From Weeksellaceae bacterium (GTDB lineage: Bacteria > Bacteroidota > Bacteroidia > Flavobacteriales > Weeksellaceae): 64,000 bases of DNA. This document shows positions 42,243 to 50,988 of this stretch, piece after piece. Under the pieces are notes generated by a model. That model saw nothing but the letters and a program-made list of their open reading frames with translations. It was not told the origin of the DNA and made no database searches. How positions within the stretch are numbered: position 1 is the stretch's first letter; the number at the start of each line of letters is the position of its first letter. Made by a program: the position numbers and the translations under genes. The stretch lies in contig JAKLPS010000011.1 of the NCBI GenBank assembly GCA_022013695.1, positions 1 to 64,000 of the forward strand, in the 5' to 3' direction.

Positions 42243-44681
42243 ATGAGTAAAGAACTACATAATCCCGGCGCAGCCAGCAAAATCATCTCCAAACCAAGAA
42301 TCATTTTCGGCATTACGTTCATTGTATTGTCCGTAGTGCTCACGCTTTCTTTCGTGTCCTATCTGATGAATTGGAAAGCCGACCAAAGCCAAGCCGGAAC
42401 GATGGGCGACAAAACGATCGTTCCCAACAATATTTTTGGAAAACTCGGTAACTGGCTGGGAAACGTTTTCATTAATGAAAGCATTGGAGTCGCGGCATTT
42501 ATCGTCGCCTTTTTGTTCTTTGTTTTCGGAACGTTGATTTTTAAGAAAAACTATTTCAAACCTTGGAAAACCATTTCGCACAGCGTCTTCTTCATCTGCT
42601 GGATTCCGATTTTCTTCGGTGCGATAACCGGAGGCGAAGGCGTCTTGGGCGGCGTTTACGGCTATCAAATAATGGATTATCTGAAATCCTACATCGGATC
42701 TTTGGGACTTTGGATGGTTCTCGCGGTCAGTTTTGCCTTATATTTCGTGCTGGAATTTAATCTAAGACCAAGTTCTATCAAAAATAAACTGAATGACATA
42801 AATGACCATAAATTCGGGAAACTGAAAGGTCTGATGCCCGATTCTGAAGAAGAATTTGACGCCGATGAAGAACTTATCGCCGGACAATCTGCTGCGGATA
42901 GTTCAACTTCCAAAACTGAAAAGGATTTCGGCAATATCAAAGTGACTCAGGAGTTTGAACCGATCAAAACGCCGAACCAAACCTCTTTCAAAGAGGATGT
43001 CAAAGAAACTGCGCCACAGCCAGTTGTGATATCACCAGAAAGAGTTAATCCGTCTTCGGTTCCCAGCACGGACGACAACTTTGCCTTCAACGTAGAAATC
43101 AAAAAAGATGAAGATTTCCCGCTGACAGCCGAGCAGCAAAAATCTGACGATCTGGTGAGCAAGCACGGATTGTACGATCATAAATTGGATTTGGCAAAAT
43201 TTCAAATGCCGTCTTTGGATCTTCTGAAAGATTATGGAAACGAGGAAATCACCATCAATCACGAAGAACTCGAAGAAAATAAAAACCGAATTGTTGGACT
43301 ATTAAAAACCTTCAACGTCGGGATCTCGGAAATCAAAGCCACCATCGGACCTACCGTGACACTCTACGAAATCGTGCCTGAAGCCGGAATCCGAGTATCC
43401 GCCATCAAAAAATTACAAGACGATATCGCACTGAATCTTTCCGCTTTAGGCATCCGGATCATCGCGCCTATGCCGGGAAAAGGAACGATCGGAATTGAGG
43501 TTCCCAGAAAAAATCCGACGATGGTTTCTATGAAATCCGTCATCGCATCGCCAAAATTCCAATCTGCGGATATGGATTTGCCGATCGTTTTCGGCCGAAC
43601 AATTTCCAACGAAGTTTTCGTGGCGGATCTGGCAAAAATGCCGCACCTACTGATGGCCGGAGCCACAGGACAGGGAAAATCTGTGGGAATCAACGCAATC
43701 ATCACATCCTTACTTTACAAAAAACATCCGAGCGAACTGAAATTTGTGATGGTAGATCCCAAGAAAGTGGAATTGTCTTTGTATTCCAAAATCGAAAGGC
43801 ATTATTTGGCAAAACTGCCCGACACCGAAGATGCCATCATCACAGATAATGCGAAGGTAATCAACACTTTGAACTCGCTTTGTATAGAAATGGATCAGCG
43901 TTATGATCTATTGAAAAATGCTTTTTGCAAAAACATTAAGGAATACAACGCCAAATTCTCCCAAAGGAAACTGAATCCCGAAAACGGCCACCGATATTTG
44001 CCCTACATCGTTTTGGTAGTGGATGAGTTTGCAGACCTCATTATGACCGCCGGAAAAGAAGTGGAACATCCGATTGCACGTTTGGCGCAGCTGGCCAGAG
44101 CCATCGGAATCCACTTGATTGTTGCGACGCAAAGACCGTCCGTCAATGTCATTACAGGGATGATTAAAGCAAACTTTCCGGCGAGGATCGCCTTCCGCGT
44201 CATTTCGGGAGTCGATTCCAAGACTATTTTGGACTCGCCGGGCGCTGAGCAATTGGTTGGTCGCGGCGATATGCTTTATTTCAACGGAAACGATTTGATC
44301 CGCTTGCAATGCGCCTTCGTCGATACGCCGGAAGTGGAAAGGATTGCAGAGTTTGTGGGCGAGCAGAAAGGGTATCCGGATGCTTATCTTCTTCCGGAAT
44401 ATTCCAGCGAAGAAGGAACTTCTACAGTTGGCGCTTTTGATCCGAACGAGAAAGATCAATTGTTTGAAGATGCAGCGAGAATCGTGATCTCGACACAGCA
44501 AGGATCCACATCTATGCTGCAAAGACAACTTAAATTGGGATACAACAGAGCCGGAAGAATTATGGATCAGCTGGAAGCGGCTGGCGTGGTTGGCGGTTTC
44601 AACGGTGCGAAGGCGAGAGAAGTTTTGATTTCCGATCTTAATTCTTTGGAAAGGTTGCTGGATGAGTTGAAAGGGAGATAA
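42243..44681 (+). CDS. ftsK: DNA translocase FtsK/SpoIIIE
   Basis: An 812-residue septal DNA pump that moves chromosome ends apart and activates XerCD recombination. I start at MSKELHNPGAA; the longer TTG frame overlaps the promoter. Four N-terminal membrane helices (about 20-185) are followed by an acidic Pro-rich linker (about 200-310). Next come the alpha/beta motor domains with Walker A MAGATGQGKSVG (about 482), Walker B YIVLVVDEFADL, and the LARAIGIHLIVATQRPS strand. The C-terminal gamma winged helix starts near 740 (STSMLQRQLKLGYNRAGRIM) and would read polar KOPS-like sequences. It diverges from the DUF4386 gene. Confidence 0.96.
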   Translation: MSKELHNPGAASKIISKPRIIFGITFIVLSVVLTLSFVSYLMNWKADQSQAGTMGDKTIVPNNIFGKLGNWLGNVFINESIGVAAFIVAFLFFVFGTLIFKKNYFKPWKTISHSVFFICWIPIFFGAITGGEGVLGGVYGYQIMDYLKSYIGSLGLWMVLAVSFALYFVLEFNLRPSSIKNKLNDINDHKFGKLKGLMPDSEEEFDADEELIAGQSAADSSTSKTEKDFGNIKVTQEFEPIKTPNQTSFKEDVKETAPQPVVISPERVNPSSVPSTDDNFAFNVEIKKDEDFPLTAEQQKSDDLVSKHGLYDHKLDLAKFQMPSLDLLKDYGNEEITINHEELEENKNRIVGLLKTFNVGISEIKATIGPTVTLYEIVPEAGIRVSAIKKLQDDIALNLSALGIRIIAPMPGKGTIGIEVPRKNPTMVSMKSVIASPKFQSADMDLPIVFGRTISNEVFVADLAKMPHLLMAGATGQGKSVGINAIITSLLYKKHPSELKFVMVDPKKVELSLYSKIERHYLAKLPDTEDAIITDNAKVINTLNSLCIEMDQRYDLLKNAFCKNIKEYNAKFSQRKLNPENGHRYLPYIVLVVDEFADLIMTAGKEVEHPIARLAQLARAIGIHLIVATQRPSVNVITGMIKANFPARIAFRVISGVDSKTILDSPGAEQLVGRGDMLYFNGNDLIRLQCAFVDTPEVERIAEFVGEQKGYPDAYLLPEYSSEEGTSTVGAFDPNEKDQLFEDAARIVISTQQGSTSMLQRQLKLGYNRAGRIMDQLEAAGVVGGFNGAKAREVLISDLNSLERLLDELKGR

Positions 44682-44712
44682 AACACACCAATATTTAAAA
44701 ATAAAATAAAAA

Positions 44713-45159
44713 ATGTCAACCCACGAACTCCTCAATCAAGCCATAAAAATAGCTACCAAAGCACACAAAAAACAAACCGACAAATACGGAGCGCCGTACT
44801 TGGGACACGTTTTCCGAGTGATGAATGCCGGAAAAACCATCGATGAAAAAATCGTCGGTGTTCTGCACGATGTAGTAGAAGATCATCCCGCTTTTCCTCT
44901 GGAATATCTCCGCGAAAAAGGCTTTCCCAGCCATATTTTGGAAGCCGTGGATTGCCTCACCAAGCGCCAAGAAGAGGAGCAAAATTACGACGCTTTCATC
45001 GCAAGAATCGAAAAAAATCCCCTGGCTATTGCCGTCAAACTCAACGATCTGCAAGACAATATGGATCTCAGACGTTACACCACATTGCTGGAGGAAAAAG
45101 ACTTGAAGCGCCTTAATAAATATCTGAAAGCTTATCTGTATTTGGTACAGGCATATTAA
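44713..45159 (+). CDS. HD domain hydrolase
   Basis: A 148-residue HD-superfamily protein. The metal-binding signature reads YLGHVFRVMNAG (first His), VLHDVVEDH (the HD pair with a following ED) and the distal Asp in VKLNDLQDNMD. The compact form is like the (p)ppGpp hydrolase-type HD domains (SpoT/Mesh1 group: YLxHxxxV, HDxxED, KLxDLxDN), which suggests small-alarmone or nucleotide hydrolysis. A synthetase domain is absent. It follows ftsK by 31 bp on the same strand. Confidence 0.85.
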   Translation: MSTHELLNQAIKIATKAHKKQTDKYGAPYLGHVFRVMNAGKTIDEKIVGVLHDVVEDHPAFPLEYLREKGFPSHILEAVDCLTKRQEEEQNYDAFIARIEKNPLAIAVKLNDLQDNMDLRRYTTLLEEKDLKRLNKYLKAYLYLVQAY

Positions 45160-45275
45160 TACACGCCCAACCCGATCAATGATCTTATCCCCAAACAAAA
45201 CTTACGAAAAGAAATAAAAATAACGCTTTTTTCACGGCGCAAATATAATTAAGTCCCTATTCAAAATATTAATTA

Positions 45276-45455
45276 TTTGGGCGTACCCCTTTGTTTTTGC
45301 TCAGACGTTTTGGGCTACTAATAGAAGATTTTGTTTCAGCAAAAACAAGCGGGTCGGGCTGTCCGCTACTATCTTTTTGTCCAGTCCGTTTCTCCATCAA
45401 ATCAAGAGAAGTCAAAGACAAAAAGGATATCCGCTACCATCCCTTACGCGGGCGT
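45276..45455 (+). repeat. GC-rich intergenic repeat (second family)
   Basis: It begins GGGCGTACCCCTTTG and ends CCGCTACCATCCCTTACGC, with GCGGGTCGGGCTGTCCGCTAC in the middle. Two inverted repeats are visible: GTTTTTGCT (45292-45300) with AGCAAAAAC, and ATCTTTTTGTC with GACAAAAAGGAT. I recall similar GGGCGT...GGTCGGGCT...TATCCCTCACGC sequences between genes in many Bacteroidetes. The rest of 45160-45515 holds the PDH terminator and no gene. Confidence 0.7.
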
Positions 45456-45462
45456 GGTCAAC

Positions 45463-45493
45463 AAAAAAAGCCCTTCAAAAGAATTGAAAGGCT
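45463..45493 (-). terminator. Terminator of the pyruvate dehydrogenase genes
   Basis: AGCCCTTCAA (45469-45478) pairs with TTGAAAGGCT (45484-45493), with one mismatch that is a G-U pair in the minus-strand RNA. It is followed on the minus strand by seven T's. It sits 22 bp after the E2 stop. Confidence 0.85.
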
Positions 45494-45515
45494 CATTATA
45501 ATCAATTTAAAAAAT

Positions 45516-47180
45516 TTATCCTAATAAAAGCGTTAACGGACTTTCCAGATAAGTTCTCAAAGTTTGCAAGAACTGGGCGCCCGTTGCGCCGTCCACAACT
45601 CTGTGGTCGCAAGCCAGTGATAATTTCATGGTGTTTCCAACTACGATTTGTCCATCTTTCACAATCGGTTTCTCAATAATGGCACCTACCGATAAGATGG
45701 CAGCATTCGGTTGATTGATGATCGAAGTAAATGTCTCGATTCCGAACATTCCCAGATTCGACACCGAGAAAGTAGAGCCTTCCATTTCATTCGCCTTCAG
45801 TGCTTTGGTTTTGGCTCTGGCTGCCATATCTTTTACGGATGCCGAGATGTCGCCGTAGCTCATGAAATCTGCATTCTTCAGCACCGGCACTACCAATCCG
45901 TCTGGCACCGCCACTGCCACGCCCACATTGATGTTTCCGTGATGGATGATTTTGTCGCCAGCCCACGAAGAATTGACTTGCGGATGTTTTCTAAGTGCTA
46001 CTGCAACGGCTTTGATCACCATATCGTTGAACGACACTTTGGTGTCTGGCAAGGCGTTCATTTCTTTTCTCGCTTCGATAGCTTTGTCCATATTGATCTC
46101 TACCGTGAGATAATAATGGGGCGCTGTGAATTTGCTCTCCGCCAATCTTTTCGCGATGATATTCCGCATTTGCGAGTTCACCGTTTCGGAATCTTGTCCC
46201 GGCGTGAAAGCTACGCTTGGCTGGGCAGAAACCGCTTTAGGAGCAGAACTTGCAGCTTCTGGCTGAGCAGACGGCTGATAATTTTCAACATCCTTCTTCA
46301 CGATTCGTCCATTTTCGCCGGAACCTTTGATGGCTGAGAAATCCACACCTTTTTCTTCCGCAATTTTCTTAGCGAGTGGAGAAATTGCAATTCTATCACC
46401 GCTAGAAGCCGCAGCAGGTGCTACCTCTTTTTGATCTCCCGTTTTGGCTTCTGATTCTGCTTCGGCTGTGGGTTCTGATTTTTCTTGGGTTATCGATTCA
46501 GCTTTTGGAGCATCTGCTTTTTTTCCACCGCCGGAAACGAGACCAGATACGTCCGCTCCTTCGGGGCCAATGATGGCTAAGATCTTGTCCACTTCTGCTG
46601 CACTGCCTTCTGCCACGCCTTGGTACAACAAGGTTCCGTTCACTTCCGATTCGAAATCCTGAACGGCTTTGTCGGTTTCTATTTCTGCAAGTATGTCGCC
46701 CTCTTTCACCGCATCGCCCACGTTCTTATGCCATTTGGCGACTTTGCCTTCGGTCATCGTATCGGAAAGACGCGGCATTGTAATCACTTCCACCCCTTCA
46801 GGGATTTCGGCGGAGGATGTATTGTCTTCAGCAGTTTCTATAGGTGTAGATTCGCCTTGCGTTTTGGATTCTTCTTCGGACTTGCTTTCAGTAGCAGGAT
46901 CTGCTTTTGTGCCACCGCCAGTCAAAGATGAAATATCTTCGCCTTCTTCGCCGATGATGGCCAAGACAGAATCTACCGGCGCAGCGGCACCTTCTTCTAC
47001 GCCTATGAATAGGAGCGTTCCGTTGATTTCGGATTCGAAATCTTGGACTGCTTTGTCGGTTTCGATTTCTGCAAGAATATCACCTTCTTTCACAGGGTCA
47101 CCAACTTTTTTGTGCCATTTGGAAACTTTGCCTTCCGTCATCGTATCCGATAAACGGGGCATCGTAATTACTTCTGCCAT
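45516..47180 (-). CDS. pdhC: Dihydrolipoamide acetyltransferase (E2) of pyruvate dehydrogenase
   Basis: The 554-residue E2 core moves acetyl groups to CoA. There are two near-identical lipoyl domains, each starting EVITMPRLSDTMTEGKV and each with the lipoyl lysine in AEIETDKAVQDFESE (about 30-60 and 160-190). A Glu/Ser/Ala linker follows each. A peripheral subunit-binding domain has ISPLAKKIAEEKGVDFSAI (about 255-295). The catalytic domain ends with the active-site DHRVVDGATGAQFL. The Ala/Pro-rich linkers are typical of Bacteroidetes. It lies 15 bp after E1-alpha; E1-beta may be fused or elsewhere. Confidence 0.96.
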   Translation of the reverse strand: MAEVITMPRLSDTMTEGKVSKWHKKVGDPVKEGDILAEIETDKAVQDFESEINGTLLFIGVEEGAAAPVDSVLAIIGEEGEDISSLTGGGTKADPATESKSEEESKTQGESTPIETAEDNTSSAEIPEGVEVITMPRLSDTMTEGKVAKWHKNVGDAVKEGDILAEIETDKAVQDFESEVNGTLLYQGVAEGSAAEVDKILAIIGPEGADVSGLVSGGGKKADAPKAESITQEKSEPTAEAESEAKTGDQKEVAPAAASSGDRIAISPLAKKIAEEKGVDFSAIKGSGENGRIVKKDVENYQPSAQPEAASSAPKAVSAQPSVAFTPGQDSETVNSQMRNIIAKRLAESKFTAPHYYLTVEINMDKAIEARKEMNALPDTKVSFNDMVIKAVAVALRKHPQVNSSWAGDKIIHHGNINVGVAVAVPDGLVVPVLKNADFMSYGDISASVKDMAARAKTKALKANEMEGSTFSVSNLGMFGIETFTSIINQPNAAILSVGAIIEKPIVKDGQIVVGNTMKLSLACDHRVVDGATGAQFLQTLRTYLESPLTLLLG

Positions 47181-47195
47181 AATTTTTTTTCTGGA

Positions 47196-48200
47196 TTAAT
47201 TATTTTCTAATTTGTTGATGAACGGATAGTCCGGCGTGGAATAGACAAAATCATAAACCTGAGAAAGCTCGGGAAATGGCGAGTTTTCCATAAACTCCAC
47301 ACACTCTTCAACGAAAGCTCGAGATTTTTCATCGATAGCTTCCAAATCTTGCTCGCTTGCCCAATTGTTTTCAAGAATACGGTGTTTCACGATTTCAATC
47401 GGATCTTCCAGTTTGTGTTGCGCCACTTCTTCCTTGGTTCTGTATGGTTCTGCGTCGGACATTGAGTGGCCTCTGTATCTGTAAGTTCTGGCTTCGATGA
47501 ACGTTGGCCCCTCTCCTCTTCTCGCTCTCTCGATGGCTTCGTAGGCGGCTTCGGCCACTTTTTCAGGATCCATTGCGTCTATTGGAAGGCAAGGCATCTC
47601 ATAACCTAAGCCCAACTTATAAATATCCTCGTGATTGGCAGTCCTTTTAACAGATGTTCCCATCGCGTAGCCGTTGTTTTCGCAAACGAATACGACCGGG
47701 AGTTTCCAGTTCATCGCCATATTGAAGGTTTCGTGAAAGGAACCTTGGCGCACAGCGCCGTCGCCCATAAAGCAAATATTGACTGCTTTTCTGTCAAAAT
47801 ATTTGTCGGCGAAGGCAATTCCTGCGCCCAATGGAATCTGCCCGCCTACAATCCCGTGACCGCCGTAGAATCTGTGTTCTTTGCTGAAAATATGCATCGA
47901 ACCGCCCATTCCTTTGGACGTTCCTGTGGCTTTGCCGCAAAGTTCTGCCAAAATTCTTTTGGGATCTACGCCCATCGCCATCGGATGGATGTGGCATCGG
48001 TACGCCGTGATCATACTGTCTTTGGAAAAATCCATCGCGTGCGTAAAACCGGCTGGAATCGCCTCCTGACCATTATAAAGATGTAAGAAACCTCTGATTT
48101 TTTGTTTAAGATAAAGAGAACGACATTTGTCTTCAAACCTTCTCCACATCGTCATTTCTTCATACCATTTTAGGTAAACTTCTTTAGAAAATTCTTTCAT
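47196..48200 (-). CDS. pdhA: Pyruvate dehydrogenase E1 component alpha subunit
   Basis: A 334-residue thiamine diphosphate enzyme subunit that decarboxylates pyruvate. I start at MKEFSKEVYLKWYEEMTMWR, 22 bases past a good -7 box. Motifs: KIRGFLHLYNGQEAIPAG, GGSMHIFSKEHRFYGGHGIV, the TPP motif GDGAVRQGSFHETFNMA ending in CENNGYAMGT, and the phosphorylation-loop-like YRYRGHSMSDAEPYRT. The usual length is about 330-370. The partner E1-beta is not in this window. Confidence 0.95.
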   Translation of the reverse strand: MKEFSKEVYLKWYEEMTMWRRFEDKCRSLYLKQKIRGFLHLYNGQEAIPAGFTHAMDFSKDSMITAYRCHIHPMAMGVDPKRILAELCGKATGTSKGMGGSMHIFSKEHRFYGGHGIVGGQIPLGAGIAFADKYFDRKAVNICFMGDGAVRQGSFHETFNMAMNWKLPVVFVCENNGYAMGTSVKRTANHEDIYKLGLGYEMPCLPIDAMDPEKVAEAAYEAIERARRGEGPTFIEARTYRYRGHSMSDAEPYRTKEEVAQHKLEDPIEIVKHRILENNWASEQDLEAIDEKSRAFVEECVEFMENSPFPELSQVYDFVYSTPDYPFINKLENN

Positions 48201-48220
48201 TGTAATTTCGAAATATGTAG

Positions 48221-48228
48221 CAAAAATA
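48221..48228 (-). promoter_or_regulatory. -7 box of the pdhA promoter
   Basis: TATTTTTG on the minus strand, matching TAnnTTTG, 20 bases from the chosen ATG. Further upstream AAGCAGGA (48282-48289) can pair with TCCTGCTT (48325-48332) over a 35-nt loop; the purpose of that hairpin is unclear. Confidence 0.55.
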
Positions 48229-48403
48229 AGAAAAAAATCTTTCCTTATTGTAAGCATACAATCATATTTTTGGAATTAAAAAAGCAGGACAGCAATTCAT
48301 TTAAAAATGGACCCAGACAATCGCTCCTGCTTCATTTTGAATAGCATCACAAAAACTTTCTAAAAATGATAAATTTTGTATCTTGAACTCCGAAACTATT
48401 GTG

Positions 48404-49003
48404 ATGGAACTCAAAAACCCTTTTGTTTTAAAGATCTCGAAAGTAATTTCAAATTTCTTCAACCCGCTGGTTTCTTTGGTGATCTACTTTTTCTATTACA
48501 GTTACAAGAATTATACTTGGCAGCAAGCTTCCGCAAAATTTTTGCCCATACTTCTTCTTTTGATTCTTCCTATTATTTATTGGATTTACCGAAATGTCAG
48601 ACTGGGAAATTACACCAATATGGATGTTTCGAACCGCAAACAACGGCATTCGCTGTACATTTTCATCATCATGGCGACCGTCGTATTTCTGAGCGTAGAT
48701 TTTTATCTTCATCAGGTAATCGATTGGGCGGTTTTTTTGCTCTGTCTATTGTTGATCTTGATGCAGCTCAGCAATTTCTTTGTCAAAAGTTCGATGCACA
48801 CTGGTCTGAATGTCTATGTTGCAGCATTGTTTTGGGCCATCGAACCGGTAATGGGCATTTTCTGGTTTATTTTATCAATTCTCATAGGAATTACGAGAAT
48901 CGTTCTGAAAAGACATACGCCTTTGGAAGTCCTCGCAGGCGCATTAATTGCTATTTTTGTATCTTTACTCTATCTGGTAACAGCCAAATCTACCATTTTC
49001 TAA
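48404..49003 (+). CDS. PAP2-like membrane phosphatase with altered motifs
   Basis: A 199-residue protein with about six membrane helices. It resembles the PAP2 (lipid phosphatase) family: a loop VSNRKQRHSLY in the place of the first motif, then FFVKSSMHTGLN where PSGH is expected, and GITRIVLKRHTPLEVLAGAL where SRxxxxxHxxxD is expected. The last Asp is Glu, and the Pro-Ser-Gly of motif 2 is not kept, but Arg and His residues remain. Activity is therefore uncertain. I start at MELKNPF. It runs into the BlaI gene with a two-base gap, so they are one operon. Confidence 0.75.
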   Translation: MELKNPFVLKISKVISNFFNPLVSLVIYFFYYSYKNYTWQQASAKFLPILLLLILPIIYWIYRNVRLGNYTNMDVSNRKQRHSLYIFIIMATVVFLSVDFYLHQVIDWAVFLLCLLLILMQLSNFFVKSSMHTGLNVYVAALFWAIEPVMGIFWFILSILIGITRIVLKRHTPLEVLAGALIAIFVSLLYLVTAKSTIF

Positions 49004-49005
49004 TT

Positions 49006-49473
49006 ATGATTTTACAACCGCTAACGCATTCCGAGGAAGAAATAATGCAACTCATCTGGAGCAAGGGAAATATCTATTTTCGAGACCTGATGGCTGCATT
49101 TCCGGATCCCAAACCGCATCAAAACACAGTTTCGACTTTCCTGAAAATTTTGGTGAACAAGAATTATTTGACGACAGAAAAGCAACGCCGAATCTATCTT
49201 TACTCGCCATCCATCGGTCTTGAGGATTATAAAAAATTTGTTCTGAAACGATTTTTGGAAAATTATTTTGAAAATTCGGGGACGGAATTGCTGAAAATAC
49301 TGATCGATGAGAAGTTAATCGATTTAGAAGTTCTGGAGCAATTTTCGGATAGAAAAATCAAGCCCACGGCCAAGGAAAATACGGAAGCAAATCACATCAA
49401 GGATTTCGTAAAGGAAATAACCGCCGACAAAAAACCGAAAAAGAAAGATAAACGCAAAAAGAAAAAGAAATAG
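49006..49473 (+). CDS. BlaI/MecI/CopY family transcriptional regulator
   Basis: A 155-residue winged-helix repressor of the BlaI/CopY type. The HTH covers about 5-75: LTHSEEEIMQLIWSKGNI, then FPDPKPHQNTVSTFLKILV and a wing with YLTTEKQRRIYLYSP. The C-terminal half is charged and ends in a Lys-rich tail (KKPKKKDKRKKKKK). In classic systems BlaI is paired with a BlaR1 sensor protease; no such gene follows, only a hairpin. The longer frame that begins at 48376 overlaps the PAP2-like gene and is not needed. Confidence 0.85.
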   Translation: MILQPLTHSEEEIMQLIWSKGNIYFRDLMAAFPDPKPHQNTVSTFLKILVNKNYLTTEKQRRIYLYSPSIGLEDYKKFVLKRFLENYFENSGTELLKILIDEKLIDLEVLEQFSDRKIKPTAKENTEANHIKDFVKEITADKKPKKKDKRKKKKK

Positions 49474-49490
49474 CCCAAATTTTTCACAAA

Positions 49491-49517
49491 AAAAAACGAT
49501 CTGTAAAAGATCGTTTT
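49491..49517. terminator. Bidirectional terminator
   Basis: AAAACGATCT (49493-49502) pairs perfectly with AGATCGTTTT (49508-49517) with a 5-nt loop, between the convergent BlaI and RRM genes. Confidence 0.85.
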
Positions 49518-49535
49518 GTAGTTCTGTAAAAGATT

Positions 49536-49892
49536 TTACCAACGGTCGCTTCCGCCACCTCGGTTTTCTCCGCCGCCGTAGCCACCGCCGCGGTTGCTTC
49601 CGCCGCCGTAGCCACCGCCACGATTGTTGTCAAAAGACCTTCTCGGTTTGTCCTCTCTCGGTCTGGCCTCGGTTACGTTTAGTATTTTGCCGTTGAATTC
49701 TTTCTGATTTAAAGCTTCTAATGCTTGTTTTCCTTCTTCGTCTCCCATTTCTACGAAACCAAATCCTTTTGATCTCCCAGTGTCACGGTCGGTAATGATT
49801 TTTGCAGAAGTGACTTCTCCAAATTCTTCGAATAATTCTTGCAACTGATAATCCTTGGTTGCGTAATTGATGTTTGAAACAAAAATGTTCAT
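49536..49892 (-). CDS. RRM RNA-binding protein with glycine-rich tail
   Basis: A 118-residue protein. Residues 1-80 are one RNA recognition motif: RNP2 as MNIFVSNINYA and RNP1 as RSKGFGFVEM. The tail consists of NRGGGYGGGS-like repeats, coded by an imperfect 30-bp tandem repeat at about 49555-49625. The layout resembles the cold-inducible Rbp proteins of cyanobacteria and the plant GRP proteins, so an RNA chaperone role is likely. It is a single gene with an AT-rich 154-bp upstream gap. Confidence 0.93.
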   Translation of the reverse strand: MNIFVSNINYATKDYQLQELFEEFGEVTSAKIITDRDTGRSKGFGFVEMGDEEGKQALEALNQKEFNGKILNVTEARPREDKPRRSFDNNRGGGYGGGSNRGGGYGGGENRGGGSDRW

Positions 49893-50046
49893 TTTAAAAA
49901 AAATTAAGTTAACTGTTGTTTTAATATTATATCAGAAAAAACAACAAAAAAACATTATTGATTTCAAATATAATTTGGTGCAATTTACAATTATTTTTCA
50001 AAAATCAGAAACTTTGAGATTATTTTTAAAATTAATTTAAAATTCA

Positions 50047-50907
50047 TTAATCCACCTCTATTCCTCGGCTTGCCTCCAAAATTCTGAACCAGTCGATTTC
50101 TTCCAAATCGATTCTTAATGCGGCTTTTAATTGCCTGATAGTTTCTCCTTTTGAAGAACCGATCACGGGGATTATTTTCGCCGGATGTTTCAGAATAAAA
50201 GCCACTAAGATTTGATTTTCTTCTGCATCGTATTTTTGACAAAGCAGATGAATTACTTTTTGGAGTCGCCGGTTTTGTTCGGAGCTTTCCGAGAAGTAAT
50301 TGCCCATTACCGACCACGCCATCGGTCGACGTTTTTCTCGGAACAATTGATCCAAAGTCCCATCATAAAAGGAATCTAAATGATTCGCAGAGACTTCGAT
50401 TTGATTGGTAATTAATGGAAAATATTGATCGAGCAATGCAAACTGAGAAACCGAAAAATTGCTGACCCCAAATTCTCTAACCTTTCCCTGATATTTCAAA
50501 TTTTGAAAAACCTGCGCAATTTCTTCCGGATTCATCAGTGGAGAAGGCCGGTGCAAGAGCAAAAGATCCAAATAATCGGTTTTCAGATTCATCAGGCTTT
50601 CATCAACACAGTGGTAGATATAATCTGCATTATAATTGTAATATTTGATTGGCGAAGGCTTTTTGGCAGAGTTCATCACAATGCCGCATTTGGAAATAAG
50701 TTGTATTTTTTTCCTGTCGATATTCATTTCTTGCCAGGCATTCCCGAAAAGAGCTTCGGTGGTATGACCGCCATAAATATCGGCATGATCGAAGGTTGTA
50801 ATACCTTCTTCCAAGCAAACTTCTATCAATTCCTGAACTTTTCTTTCCGAAAGATTGGCGCCCCAAACGCCCCAACGCATCGTTCCCGCAACGATATCTG
50901 AAAACAT
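50047..50907 (-). CDS. Aldo/keto reductase (YdhF-like)
   Basis: A 286-residue NADPH-dependent oxidoreductase with the TIM-barrel signature: FDHADIYGGHTTEALFGNA (catalytic Asp and Tyr), LISKCGIV (Lys), LLLHRPSPLMNPEE (His) and the C-terminal IIPVIGSSKGETIRQL for the NADP phosphate. Close to the YdhF branch. The physiological substrate is unknown. A TATCTTTG -7 box lies about 17 bases upstream. Confidence 0.92.
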   Translation of the reverse strand: MFSDIVAGTMRWGVWGANLSERKVQELIEVCLEEGITTFDHADIYGGHTTEALFGNAWQEMNIDRKKIQLISKCGIVMNSAKKPSPIKYYNYNADYIYHCVDESLMNLKTDYLDLLLLHRPSPLMNPEEIAQVFQNLKYQGKVREFGVSNFSVSQFALLDQYFPLITNQIEVSANHLDSFYDGTLDQLFREKRRPMAWSVMGNYFSESSEQNRRLQKVIHLLCQKYDAEENQILVAFILKHPAKIIPVIGSSKGETIRQLKAALRIDLEEIDWFRILEASRGIEVD

Positions 50908-50923
50908 ATTTGGATATTTTTCA

Positions 50924-50964
50924 CAAAGATATTATGTTAATAAGGAATTCTATTAATAAATTTG
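50924..50964. promoter_or_regulatory. Divergent promoters of the reductase and beta-helix genes
   Basis: On the minus strand TATCTTTG (50924-50931) serves the aldo/keto reductase. On the plus strand TAAATTTG (50957-50964) serves the beta-helix gene, about 20 bases before its ATG. Both match TAnnTTTG. Confidence 0.6.
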
Positions 50965-50988
50965 ACAACTTAAAAAAAATTGATGTTT

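Noticed and set aside
43908-44735. A 275-codon frame opposite ftsK
   Set aside because: It overlaps the conserved motor domain of ftsK and shows odd His/Arg/Ser-rich composition typical of a shadow frame.
45540-47180. Long internal direct repeat in the E2 gene
   Set aside because: It is explained by the two lipoyl domains, a normal duplication in E2 proteins.
49555-49625. Possible CRISPR-like or minisatellite repeat
   Set aside because: The 30-bp repeats are in frame and encode the glycine-rich tail of the RRM protein; there are no spacers.
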